This document shows, piece by piece, positions 10,178-18,176 of a DNA stretch of 64,000 bases (within the stretch, counting starts at the first letter, position 1; every line of letters begins with the position of its first letter). The notes below the pieces were generated by a model, which made no database searches, had not been told where the DNA came from, and worked only from the letters and a program-made list of their open reading frames with translations. The stretch lies in NCBI RefSeq assembly GCF_009496535.1, contig NZ_WIDL01000008.1:1-64000 (forward strand). Reading direction: 5' to 3'. Made by a program: the position numbers and the translations under genes. This DNA is from Stenotrophomonas sp. MYb238 (lineage in GTDB: Bacteria > Pseudomonadota > Gammaproteobacteria > Xanthomonadales > Xanthomonadaceae).

Positions 10178-10915
10178 TCAGTCATCGCCTACCGCGTAGC
10201 CGGAGCCGCCCAGTTGCCGCGCCTGGCGCTGGATCCAGGCGGCACGGCGCTGCACGAACGGGCCGGGCTGGGTCGCGCTGTAGCGGCGCGGCGACGGCAG
10301 CACCGCGGCAAGGCGCGCGCTCTCGCCCGCCGACAGCCGTCCCGCGTCCTTGCCCCAGAAACGCCGCGACGCGGCCTGCACGCCGTAGACGCCGTCGCCG
10401 AACTCGGCGACGTTGGCGTACATCTCCAGGATCCGCCGCTTCGGCCAGAGCGCTTCGATCAGCACCGTGTACCAGGCTTCCAGCCCCTTGCGCAGCCAGC
10501 TGCGGCCCTGCCACAGGAACAGGTTCTTGGCGACCTGCTGGCTGATCGTGCTGCCGCCGCGCAGGCGCTTGCCGCTGGCGTTGTGGTCCATCGCCTTCTC
10601 GATGGCCTCCAGGTCGAAGCCGTTGTGCAGCGGGAAGCGCTGGTCTTCGGCCGCCACCAGCGAGATCGGCACGCTGGCCGCCATCGCGTCCAGGTCGCGC
10701 CATTGGTAGTGGATGCGGAAGCCCCAGTCGCCCTGGCCCCAGGCTTCGGCTTGGCGCAGCGCCATCACCGTGGAAAACGGCGGGTCGACGAACCGCAGCA
10801 CCGCCACCTGCACGACGCTGAACGCCGCCAGCGCGCAGGGCGTGATCCACAGCCATCGCCGCCACCTGCGCCGTGGCCGCACCTTGCGCTCGTCCCGCTC
10901 CGTCCCCATCTGCAT
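10178..10915 (-). CDS. mtgA: Monofunctional peptidoglycan glycosyltransferase
   Basis: Polymerises lipid II into glycan strands without a transpeptidase domain. The protein has a basic cytoplasmic N-terminus, one transmembrane segment ([20 protein letters not shown]) and a GT51 domain. Its motifs are [17 protein letters not shown] (catalytic Glu), [29 protein letters not shown] and [15 protein letters not shown]. Length of about 245 residues is normal. Three in-frame ATGs exist (10969, 10915, 10909); 10915 is preferred because the longest one reaches almost to the hslO start on the other strand and adds an atypical tail. The mtgA and hslO genes are divergent and share a short control region. 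Confidence 0.92.
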   Translation of the reverse strand: MQMGTERDERKVRPRRRWRRWLWITPCALAAFSVVQVAVLRFVDPPFSTVMALRQAEAWGQGDWGFRIHYQWRDLDAMAASVPISLVAAEDQRFPLHNGFDLEAIEKAMDHNASGKRLRGGSTISQQVAKNLFLWQGRSWLRKGLEAWYTVLIEALWPKRRILEMYANVAEFGDGVYGVQAASRRFWGKDAGRLSAGESARLAAVLPSPRRYSATQPGPFVQRRAAWIQRQARQLGGSGYAVGDD

Positions 10916-10983
10916 GCCTGACCCATGAATCCCGACAGTCGGTGCATTATCCGGCACCGGCGTCCCCACACGTGCAGATTCCC

Positions 10984-11877
10984 ATGACCGAAACGTCTGA
11001 CCTTCTCGTCCGCTTCCTCCTGCCCGAGGCCGGCGTGCGCGGTGTCCACGTCCAGCTCGCCGACAGCTGGCGCGAAATCCTGTCCCACGGCGGCTACCGG
11101 CCCTCGGCCATGCGCCTGCTGGGCGAGGCCTGCGTCGCCTCGGCCCTGTTCACCGGCCACATCAAGATCGACGGGCGCCTGTCCATCCAGCTGCGCAGCG
11201 GCTCCCCGCTGCGCACGCTGTTTGCCGAATGCACGTCGGCCGGCACCCTGCGCGGCATCGCCCAGGTGGAGGATGGCCAGGATGCCCCGGCCGACCTCTC
11301 CCAGCTCGGCGAAGGCGCGCTGCTGGCCATCACCATCGAGAACCCGGGCCTCGACCCGCGCGAACCGCAGCGCTACCAGAGCCTGGTGTCGCTGCAGGGC
11401 AGCAGCTTGGACGAGGCGTTCGAGGACTACTTCCGCCATTCCGAGCAGTTGCCCACGCGCCTGCTGCTGGCCGCCGACGGCGACCGCGCCGCCGGCCTGC
11501 TGCTGCAGAAGCTGCCCGGCGACCAGGGCGACGACGATGGCTGGGCCCGCGCCGGCGCCCTGTTCGACACGCTGGGCCGCGACGAGCTGCTGGCCGTGGC
11601 CGGCCCCGAGCTGCTGCACCGCCTGTTCCATGAGGAACACCTGGAGACCATGGGCGACAAGCCGCTGCGCTTCGGCTGCTCCTGTTCGCGGGAGCGGGTC
11701 ATCGGCATGCTGCAGTCGCTGGGCGAGGAAGAAGCCCGCACCGCGGCCGCCGAAACCGGCCAGGTGGACGTGCGCTGCGAGTTCTGCGGGCGCGAATATC
11801 ACTTCCCTTTGACCGAATTCGGCGTATTGTTCGCAGCTACACCAGCCAGCCAGGCCGCTCCAGAGCGGCTGCAGTAA
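10984..11877 (+). CDS. hslO: Redox-regulated chaperone Hsp33
   Basis: Holdase chaperone that is switched on by oxidation of a zinc-bound cysteine cluster. The 297-residue protein starts [20 protein letters not shown] and has the family blocks [13 protein letters not shown] and [10 protein letters not shown]. The C-terminal zinc site is CXC (FGCSCS, about residues 231-236) plus CXXC (CEFCGREY, about residues 264-271). All four cysteines are present, so the redox switch should work. The ATG at 10984 was chosen because it gives the canonical N-terminus; the frame is open further upstream but in the mtgA control region. Confidence 0.95.
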   Translation: MTETSDLLVRFLLPEAGVRGVHVQLADSWREILSHGGYRPSAMRLLGEACVASALFTGHIKIDGRLSIQLRSGSPLRTLFAECTSAGTLRGIAQVEDGQDAPADLSQLGEGALLAITIENPGLDPREPQRYQSLVSLQGSSLDEAFEDYFRHSEQLPTRLLLAADGDRAAGLLLQKLPGDQGDDDGWARAGALFDTLGRDELLAVAGPELLHRLFHEEHLETMGDKPLRFGCSCSRERVIGMLQSLGEEEARTAAAETGQVDVRCEFCGREYHFPLTEFGVLFAATPASQAAPERLQ

Positions 11878-11914
11878 CGGCACCGACGAGCTGCGTTCCG
11901 GGGAGGACGGAGTC

Positions 11915-11943
11915 TTGTTAAGAAAACATAAACAACATACGAT
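11915..11943 (+). promoter_or_regulatory. Candidate promoter upstream of the 12-kb outer-membrane protein gene
   Basis: TTGTTA (11915-11920) and TACGAT (11938-11943) are separated by exactly 17 bases within an unusually AT-rich patch (AAGAAAACATAAACAACAT). The site lies 54 bases before the ATG at 11997. It is inferred from hexamer similarity only. Confidence 0.45.
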
Positions 11944-11996
11944 CAGATTCTCACGCACCGGGAACTTCCCGGCCTTGGCCCTGTCTGATTGAGTCC

Positions 11997-12860
11997 ATGA
12001 ACGCCTTCCTGCGCCTGCCGCTTGCCTTGCTGATCGCCCTCGGGGTGACTGCGGGCGCGCATGCGCAGGCCAAGCCGCGCGCCACACCGGACAGCACCGT
12101 GCTCCCGGTATGGAACAAAGGCAGCGGCAAGGTCGAAGCGCTGCTGTACCTCGAGCCCACCGGCGAACAGGTGGCCGGCGCGCGCTGGCATTTCGGCCGC
12201 AACTCCCTCGATGCCGCCTTCGGACTCTCGTCCGGCGATTCGCTCGGCCTGCTGTGCAACAGCAACCGCGGCAGCAGCATCAGCGGGCTGGCCAGCCACT
12301 GCATGCTCGCTAGCCTGGGCGATGACGACGATGCGGGTAACGGGCGCCACCTGTCCGCGACCACCGCCTTCAACCGCCCCGGCGGACGCCTCGGCCTGAG
12401 CGCAGGCACCGGCCGCGACACCCTGCCGGCCTGGCTGTCCGGCAACGTCAAGGCGCCGGCCGCGCGCATGGAACAGAACGACCTGACCGTCTTCGGCCAG
12501 AAGAACATCGGCCGCGAAGGCTTCGTCTCCATTGGCGGCACCTACGCCAAGGCGCGCCTGGTGCCGCTGAGCGATGCTTCGCCCGCGCTCGTCGACCAGT
12601 GGGACAGCAAGAGCCTGAGCATCGGCGGCGGCTACGGCCCCTTCAGTGCCAACATCATCGGCCGCGTCGTCGATGCCCCGGGCCAATCCGGCAAGTGGGA
12701 AGGCATCGGCCTAGGCCTGACCTGGCGCACCCCGTGGAGCGGCCAGCTCACCGTGGGCGCCGAAAACGTCATTACCCGCGGCAAGAATCCGTTCTCTCCA
12801 CGCAATGAGAGCAACGACGAAGGGGCTATTCCCTACGTCCGGTACGAACAGGACCTATAA
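11997..12860 (+). CDS. Predicted outer-membrane beta-barrel protein, unknown function
   Basis: No specific family recognised. The 287-residue product has a clear signal peptide (LPLALLIALGVTAGAHAQA, cleavage near residue 24). The rest alternates short hydrophobic/polar strands with Gly-rich turns (GGGYGPFSANIIGRVV, GIGLGLTWRTPW, LTVGAENVITRG), consistent with a small beta-barrel of perhaps 10-12 strands. The last residues, PYVRYEQDL, closely match the end of the TonB-dependent receptor encoded next (PYIRYEQNF), which fits a beta-signal for the BAM complex. Its own promoter and a strong terminator flank it, so it is probably a separate unit, although the shared ending and position hint at a functional link. 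Confidence in the barrel is moderate. Confidence 0.65.
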   Translation: MNAFLRLPLALLIALGVTAGAHAQAKPRATPDSTVLPVWNKGSGKVEALLYLEPTGEQVAGARWHFGRNSLDAAFGLSSGDSLGLLCNSNRGSSISGLASHCMLASLGDDDDAGNGRHLSATTAFNRPGGRLGLSAGTGRDTLPAWLSGNVKAPAARMEQNDLTVFGQKNIGREGFVSIGGTYAKARLVPLSDASPALVDQWDSKSLSIGGGYGPFSANIIGRVVDAPGQSGKWEGIGLGLTWRTPWSGQLTVGAENVITRGKNPFSPRNESNDEGAIPYVRYEQDL

Positions 12861-12886
12861 GGGCCAACCTCCAGAGCAGTCACCAG

Positions 12887-12911
12887 AACGCCTCCGAAAG
12901 GAGGCGTTTTT
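12887..12911 (+). terminator. Rho-independent terminator
   Basis: Nine-base perfect stem AACGCCTCC/GGAGGCGTT with a GAAA tetraloop (12896-12899), followed by a T-run. It ends the transcript of the small outer-membrane protein gene and separates it from the receptor operon. Confidence 0.9.
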
Positions 12912-13095
12912 GTTGCAATTGCAACAATACTTTGCCGTATTTCACCAATTCCATGCAGTTCATTAACGAAGCTTTAATTTCAGAAGAGACGGAAGTACTA
13001 TCGGATCAGCCTCGCGGCTTTGGGACCGCATCTTTCGCTCCTACCGCGCAGGCCATTCCACTTGTAACTACCAAGATCACTTGGAGAGAGAGCCC

Positions 13096-15732
13096 ATGTA
13101 TTGCAAGTCCAACAAGCTGCGTGACGCAGTGGTGCTGGCCCTGGTCGCCGGCGCCGCCGGCACCACCGGCGCCGCCTTCGCCCAGGATGCCGAAGGCGCC
13201 ACCAACCTTGACCGCATCGAGGTGACCGGTTCGCGCATCAAGCGCGTCGACGTGGAAGGCCCCAGCCCCGTCACCGTCATCTCGCGCCAGGATATCGAAA
13301 CCGCCGGCGAGATCTCGGTTGCCGACTTCCTGCGCAACAACGTCTACAACTCGTTCGGCTCCGTCCGTGAATCTTCCGGTTCCGCTACCGGTTCGCAGGC
13401 CACCATCAGCCTGCGTGGCCTGGGCTCGGAGTACACCTTGGTGCTGCTGGACGGCCGTCGCATGACCAAGTCCGCCGCTCTGGACGGCGGCTCTGCCAAC
13501 ATCAACCTGATCCCGACCGCCGCGGTCGAGCGCATCGAGATCCTGCGCGAAGGCGCCGGCGCCGTGTATGGCTCGGACGCGATCGGCGGCGTGGTCAACG
13601 TCATCCTGCGCAAGGACTACGAAGGCCTGAGCTTCTCGGCGGGCTATGAGTCGCCGAAGATCGGCCCGAATGGCAGGACCGGCAGCATCGCCGGCGGCAT
13701 CAGTTCCGATCGTGGCAACGTCACCTTCGTCCTGGACCACCAGGAACGCGAGATGATGTACAACCGCGAGATCAAGAACCTCATCACCGGCGCCGGCCTG
13801 ACCTGGGGCACCAGTGCCTTCAACTCGTCGGCCAACTTCTTCAGCCCGTCCACGGGCCTGGTCGGCGTCGCCAACTGCGACACCTTCGAGAACAGCATCC
13901 GCACCAGCCCCACCACCTGCGGATTCGACCACGGCGCGACCTCGGCCAACGAGGCTTCGCTGTCCCGCGACTCGCTGTTGGTCAATTCCAACTACCAGCT
14001 CACCGACAACACCTCGTTCTTCTTCCGTGCCATCGCCTCGGATACGAAGAGCGTGGGCGTGTATGCCTCGGCACCGGTGGATTCCTATCCGACCATCGCG
14101 GCCGACAACCCGTACAACCCGTTCGGCGTGGACGGCACCCTGTACTACCGCTTCACCCCGCTGGGTACCCGTGACGCGATCCGCAAGGACAGCTACCGCG
14201 ATTACTCGTTCGGCCTGCAGGGCAACATCGACCTGTTCGGCAAGAGCGCCGATTGGGAAGTATTCGCAGGCCACGGACGCGTCAGCCAGAGCAGCGTCAA
14301 CTACAACTACGGCCTGAGCAGCGCGCTGCAGGCTGCGATCGACTCGGGCAGCTACAACCCGTTCGATCCCACCTCCCCCAGCGTTGCGGCCGCCGCTCCG
14401 TCGGTCGGCCACACCGTCTATGTGGAGAACGAGCAGCGCACCGTCAACGTCGGCGGCAACATCTCCTTCGACCTGTTCGAGATCGGCGGCCGTCCGGCCG
14501 GCTTCGTGACCGGCTTCGAGTACCTGGATGACCGCCTCAAGATGGTGTACGACGCCCAGAGCGCCGCCGGCAACGTGTTCGGCTCCGCGGGTGCCGGCAG
14601 CGGCGGCTCGCGCGCGTCCTACGCCGCGTACTTCGAAACCCTGCTGCCGCTGCTCGATACCCTGAGCCTGACCCTGGCCGGCCGCTACGACTCCTACAAC
14701 GACGTCGGCAGCAAGTTCTCGCCGCGCGCCTCGTTCGAGTTCCGTCCCTTCGAATCGCTGCTGGTCCGCGGCTCGTGGGGCAAGGGCTTCCGTGCGCCGA
14801 CCCTGCCCGACCTGTACGGTGCTCCGTCCACCACGAACCTGAGCAGCCCGCCGCTCTCCTCGGCCGGCCATCCGGGCGGCGACGAGCTCGCATGTAAGGC
14901 GCTCCAGGCCGTCCAGGCCACCCCGGGCAATGCCAACTACCAGCCGTACCCGGTCGACCCCTGCACCAGCAAGGACCAGTACCAGTGGCTGGTCTCGTCC
15001 AATCCCTTCCTGAAGCCGGAAGAGTCCGAGAACTGGGGCGTGGGCTTCGTCTGGAGCCCGATGAGCAATCTGTCCTTCGCGGTCGATTACTACGACGTGA
15101 AGCTCGAGAACGTGATCTCCACCGTTCCGCGCGCGCTGGCATTCCGCTACGGCGACCAGGGCGTCCCGGGCTACGGCGTGGATCGCACCGCCAACATCGT
15201 GGCCCCGAACGGCGCCATCCTGCCGGGCGTAGCGCAGCAGATCCTGCTGCCGATCGACAACGGTGCATTGCAGACCGTCCGCGGCGTCGACGTGGAAGCC
15301 TCCTACCGCTTCGAAACCGATGCAGCCGGCAACTTCACCACCAAGCTGTCCTGGTCCCACCAGTTGGAGTTCGACTTCACCGCCATTGCGTCGGACAAGC
15401 TGGAGCGCGGCGGCACCGCTGGTTATCCGAAGGATCGTGCACAGCTGATGCTGGGCTGGGACAAGGGCGACTTCAATGCCGCCGTCATCACCAACTACAT
15501 CAGTGACAGTTCGAACGGCACCCCGGCGACCTCCCTGCCGTCGTGGACCACCTTCGATGTCCAGGCCAGCGTCGCCCTGCCGTGGAACGGCAAGGTCACC
15601 CTGGGTGTCCGCAACCTGGGCAACAAGATGCCTCCGTTCAACTCCACGCTGTACAGCTTCCCGTACTACGACAACGATCTGTACAACATCTGGGGCCGTA
15701 CCCCGTATATCCGCTACGAGCAGAACTTCTAA
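13096..15732 (+). CDS. TonB-dependent receptor heading the modification cluster
   Basis: Outer-membrane active transporter of 878 residues. A signal peptide (residues 1-27, ending AAFAQ) leads to a TonB-box-like LDRIEVTGSRIKR (about 33-45). A plug domain follows (ISVADFLRNNVYNSFGS, ISLRGLGSEYTLVLLDGRRM, VERIEILREGAGAVYGSDAIGGVVNVILR), then a 22-strand-type barrel with FSPRASFEFRP, GSWGKGFRAPTLPDLYG and a C-terminal PYIRYEQNF. There is no N-terminal STN domain, so no direct sigma-factor signalling is expected. A GGAGAGAG ribosome binding site supports the ATG at 13096. The substrate is unknown. Four overlapping genes for modifying enzymes follow after a terminator, which suggests a role in handling or being a target of those enzymes. 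Confidence 0.93.
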   Translation: MYCKSNKLRDAVVLALVAGAAGTTGAAFAQDAEGATNLDRIEVTGSRIKRVDVEGPSPVTVISRQDIETAGEISVADFLRNNVYNSFGSVRESSGSATGSQATISLRGLGSEYTLVLLDGRRMTKSAALDGGSANINLIPTAAVERIEILREGAGAVYGSDAIGGVVNVILRKDYEGLSFSAGYESPKIGPNGRTGSIAGGISSDRGNVTFVLDHQEREMMYNREIKNLITGAGLTWGTSAFNSSANFFSPSTGLVGVANCDTFENSIRTSPTTCGFDHGATSANEASLSRDSLLVNSNYQLTDNTSFFFRAIASDTKSVGVYASAPVDSYPTIAADNPYNPFGVDGTLYYRFTPLGTRDAIRKDSYRDYSFGLQGNIDLFGKSADWEVFAGHGRVSQSSVNYNYGLSSALQAAIDSGSYNPFDPTSPSVAAAAPSVGHTVYVENEQRTVNVGGNISFDLFEIGGRPAGFVTGFEYLDDRLKMVYDAQSAAGNVFGSAGAGSGGSRASYAAYFETLLPLLDTLSLTLAGRYDSYNDVGSKFSPRASFEFRPFESLLVRGSWGKGFRAPTLPDLYGAPSTTNLSSPPLSSAGHPGGDELACKALQAVQATPGNANYQPYPVDPCTSKDQYQWLVSSNPFLKPEESENWGVGFVWSPMSNLSFAVDYYDVKLENVISTVPRALAFRYGDQGVPGYGVDRTANIVAPNGAILPGVAQQILLPIDNGALQTVRGVDVEASYRFETDAAGNFTTKLSWSHQLEFDFTAIASDKLERGGTAGYPKDRAQLMLGWDKGDFNAAVITNYISDSSNGTPATSLPSWTTFDVQASVALPWNGKVTLGVRNLGNKMPPFNSTLYSFPYYDNDLYNIWGRTPYIRYEQNF

Positions 15733-15758
15733 TCCAGTCCTGCCCGTTTGAGGGATCG

Positions 15759-15791
15759 AGGCGACCCGCGTAATGCGGGTCGCCTTTTTTT
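15759..15791 (+). terminator. Rho-independent terminator after the receptor gene
   Basis: Eleven-base perfect stem AGGCGACCCGC/GCGGGTCGCCT with a five-base loop (15770-15774) and a run of eight T. It should reduce or block read-through into the sulfotransferase operon, so the receptor and the modification genes need not be expressed in equal amounts. Confidence 0.92.
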
Positions 15792-15846
15792 GGAATACGT
15801 GAGCGACTCCTTGATTCTTCCGGAACATGCAGGGAACCTGTCCGAC

Positions 15847-17241
15847 ATGGAAAGCCCATGGCATCCGCACCCTGATCCAGGCCTCGAGGCGTTGTTGCAG
15901 TCGGACGATGCGGTGGCCCTTGCCGCCGCGCTGCCGCACCCGCGGATTGCGAACGACCCCTATGCGCGCCTGCGCGCGCTCGACCAACTTCATCGACTGG
16001 CGCCGCATTCCAGCGAAACGCAGCACCACTGGCTCCAGGCGATGCTCCTGGGCAATCGCCCGCAGCCGGTCTGGAACTGGTTCGATGACGCACTGCAGAC
16101 CGGCACCTTGAGCGACCAACACCTGCTGCTGGCGGCGCAGGTCGCGCAGGTATCGGGAGCCAGGGACAAGGCAAGGGATCTCTATCTGCGACGGATCCGG
16201 GACCATCCGATGGACGTCGACGCATGGCAGAAATACGCCGAGTTCGATGCTCCCCATCTGTCTCCGCATGCGCTGGCGGATCGGCTGCGCGACCTGCTCG
16301 CGCGCGTTCCCGATGCCTACAGCGCGGAAAAGCTCCAGTTCGCCTTGTCCGCCTGTCTGCTCCAGACAGATCCGCAACAGGCCTTCGCTCTGGCAAGCGC
16401 CGCCCAGCAGCTGAAAAGGAAACGCCTGCCCCACTGGCGGGCCGACCAGGTGCAACAACGCCTGCGCAACGACCTGCAACTCGCCCAGTCCTGTCCCCGA
16501 CCACGCGCCCTCGCGAAGCCAGGAATGGTCTTCATCGTCGGCATGCCGCGCAGCGGCACGACGCTGCTCAGCTCCTTGCTCGGCGCCCACAGCGCCATGG
16601 GCAATGTCGGCGAACAGAACCTCGTGCCGTCGCTGGCCATGCGCACGGTCGGCGAGAGCGCCACGCCGCTTTCAGCGGCCTTCGTCGATTTCGCCAACAG
16701 GTGGTACAGGGCGGCGACCGCCGATCTCTGCCCTGACGGCACCATGAGCGTGGACAAACTTCCCTCCAACATCGAGCATTGCGGCTTCATTCTTGCCTGT
16801 TTCCCCACGGCCAGGATCATCCACATCCGCCGGGAAACGCACGATTGCGCCGTCTCCATCCATCTGCGCGATTTTGATTTCGGCTGCACATACGCCACCT
16901 CGGCCGATGACATCGCCCGCTATCATGCGTTCGTTTCCGACCACGCCCGGCATGTCGCCCGGCTGCATCCCGGCCGCATGGCGACGGTCGACTTCGAGGA
17001 TCTGGTGTCCTCTCCCGAACCAACCCTGGAGACGCTGCTGGGGCAGCTTGGCCTGGACTGGGAACCGCGCATTCTCGATTTCTGGAAAAAGACACAAAGC
17101 ACCGCCACGTTCAGCGAATCGCAGGTGCGACGCCCTCTCAACGCCGATGGCCTGGGCCTGGCGCGAAGGGTGGGCGATGCTGCCGCGGACTTCCTGCGCC
17201 GCCACGACCAAGCCCATGCCAACACATCTTCAGCCCCATGA
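15847..17241 (+). CDS. Helical-repeat sulfotransferase family protein
   Basis: Predicted to transfer sulfate from PAPS to an acceptor. The 464-residue protein has an alpha-helical TPR-like N-terminal half (about residues 10-215) and a C-terminal sulfotransferase domain. The PAPS 5'-phosphosulfate loop is VFIVGMPRSGTTLLSSLLG (about residues 228-246), and the 3'-phosphate site resembles ARIIHIRRETHDCAVSIHLRDF. The TPR plus sulfotransferase layout is typical of bacterial enzymes whose repeats hold a protein or peptide substrate. The ATG at 15847 has an AGGGAA ribosome binding site; the frame is open upstream into the terminator. It is the first gene of a four-gene operon and its TGA overlaps the next ATG. 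Its GC content is lower than that of the neighbouring prfC-like genes. The acceptor is unknown. Confidence 0.82.
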   Translation: MESPWHPHPDPGLEALLQSDDAVALAAALPHPRIANDPYARLRALDQLHRLAPHSSETQHHWLQAMLLGNRPQPVWNWFDDALQTGTLSDQHLLLAAQVAQVSGARDKARDLYLRRIRDHPMDVDAWQKYAEFDAPHLSPHALADRLRDLLARVPDAYSAEKLQFALSACLLQTDPQQAFALASAAQQLKRKRLPHWRADQVQQRLRNDLQLAQSCPRPRALAKPGMVFIVGMPRSGTTLLSSLLGAHSAMGNVGEQNLVPSLAMRTVGESATPLSAAFVDFANRWYRAATADLCPDGTMSVDKLPSNIEHCGFILACFPTARIIHIRRETHDCAVSIHLRDFDFGCTYATSADDIARYHAFVSDHARHVARLHPGRMATVDFEDLVSSPEPTLETLLGQLGLDWEPRILDFWKKTQSTATFSESQVRRPLNADGLGLARRVGDAAADFLRRHDQAHANTSSAP

Positions 17242-18176
17242 CTTCGACTAGTCCTTCCGACCTCCATTGGACGGCACTTTGGCAGGCCGGCGTCCTGCAC
17301 TCGTGCAACTCCGCGATCCAGGGCAACTACGACGGGCAGATACGGGAGTTCTGGAAATCCCGCTTCCAGATGCTGCACCCTGGGCAACAGGTAGTGGATT
17401 TGGGCACCGGCAACGGGGCGCTTCTCCTGCTCGCCAAGACGACCACCCCCGGGCTCATCCTGCACGGGATCGACAGCGCCCGGATCGACCCGGCCAAGGT
17501 AATGGGCGGCGAAAAGTACGACTACGACGGTATCTGCTTCCATGCGGGCTGCCAGATGAGCTCGTTGCCGTTCGGCGATGGCAGCACCGATCTGGTCACG
17601 TCGCAGTACGCCTTCGAATACGCCCCCATGCAACCGGCGCTCGCTGAGACGCTGCGCATCCTGGACCCCGTATCCGGGCGCATCGCCATGGTGCTGCACA
17701 GCGAGGATTCCGAAATCTCCCGCATGACGGCCCGCCAACTGCAGGGCCTGGATCTACTGTTCGCGGATCTGGATATCTTCGGCAAGGCGCGGCAGCTCGC
17801 GACGGCATTGCGATCCCATCCGAACGGCGCCGAGCAGGCACGGACCAAGTTCAACAGTTCGGCGAGCCTCCTGATGCAGGAACTGTCGTCCGGCACGCAC
17901 GCCCCCATCGTTGAAAAAGCCTACGCACTACTGCACGGTGCACTGGCTCAGTTGGCCCGCTCGCCCACCACAACGCTGGACATGCTCGACCGGGCGGAGA
18001 CCCATCTCCGGCACGAGCGAAGGCGCCTGGAGGACATGCAGAAGGCCGCCTATGACCAAGGTCAGCTGCAGGCCCTCGCCGGAAAGCTGCAGGCCACAGG
18101 CATGAAGGTGCAGACAGGGGAGCTGCGGCAGGACGGGACCACAATGGGCTGGACGCTGGTCGCGCACCATGAATGA
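17238..18176 (+). CDS. Class I SAM-dependent methyltransferase
   Basis: A 312-residue protein with a Rossmann methyltransferase domain: motif I VVDLGTGNGALLLLA (about residues 52-66), an acidic residue after the second strand (LHGIDSAR), and motif IV-like STDLVTSQYAFEYAP with a following LRILDP. The C-terminal 100 residues are helical and charged (ETHLRHERRRLEDMQKAAYD) and may be a docking element. ATGA overlap with the sulfotransferase gene and an eight-base overlap with the GT41 gene show tight coupling. The methyl acceptor cannot be deduced; context suggests the same substrate as the sulfotransferase and glycosyltransferase. Confidence 0.8.
   Translation: MTSTSPSDLHWTALWQAGVLHSCNSAIQGNYDGQIREFWKSRFQMLHPGQQVVDLGTGNGALLLLAKTTTPGLILHGIDSARIDPAKVMGGEKYDYDGICFHAGCQMSSLPFGDGSTDLVTSQYAFEYAPMQPALAETLRILDPVSGRIAMVLHSEDSEISRMTARQLQGLDLLFADLDIFGKARQLATALRSHPNGAEQARTKFNSSASLLMQELSSGTHAPIVEKAYALLHGALAQLARSPTTTLDMLDRAETHLRHERRRLEDMQKAAYDQGQLQALAGKLQATGMKVQTGELRQDGTTMGWTLVAHHE

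Noticed and set aside
13006-16590. A 1194-codon minus-strand frame across the TonB-dependent receptor
   Set aside because: Antisense of the receptor, which has signal peptide, plug and barrel motifs and a terminator on the plus strand.
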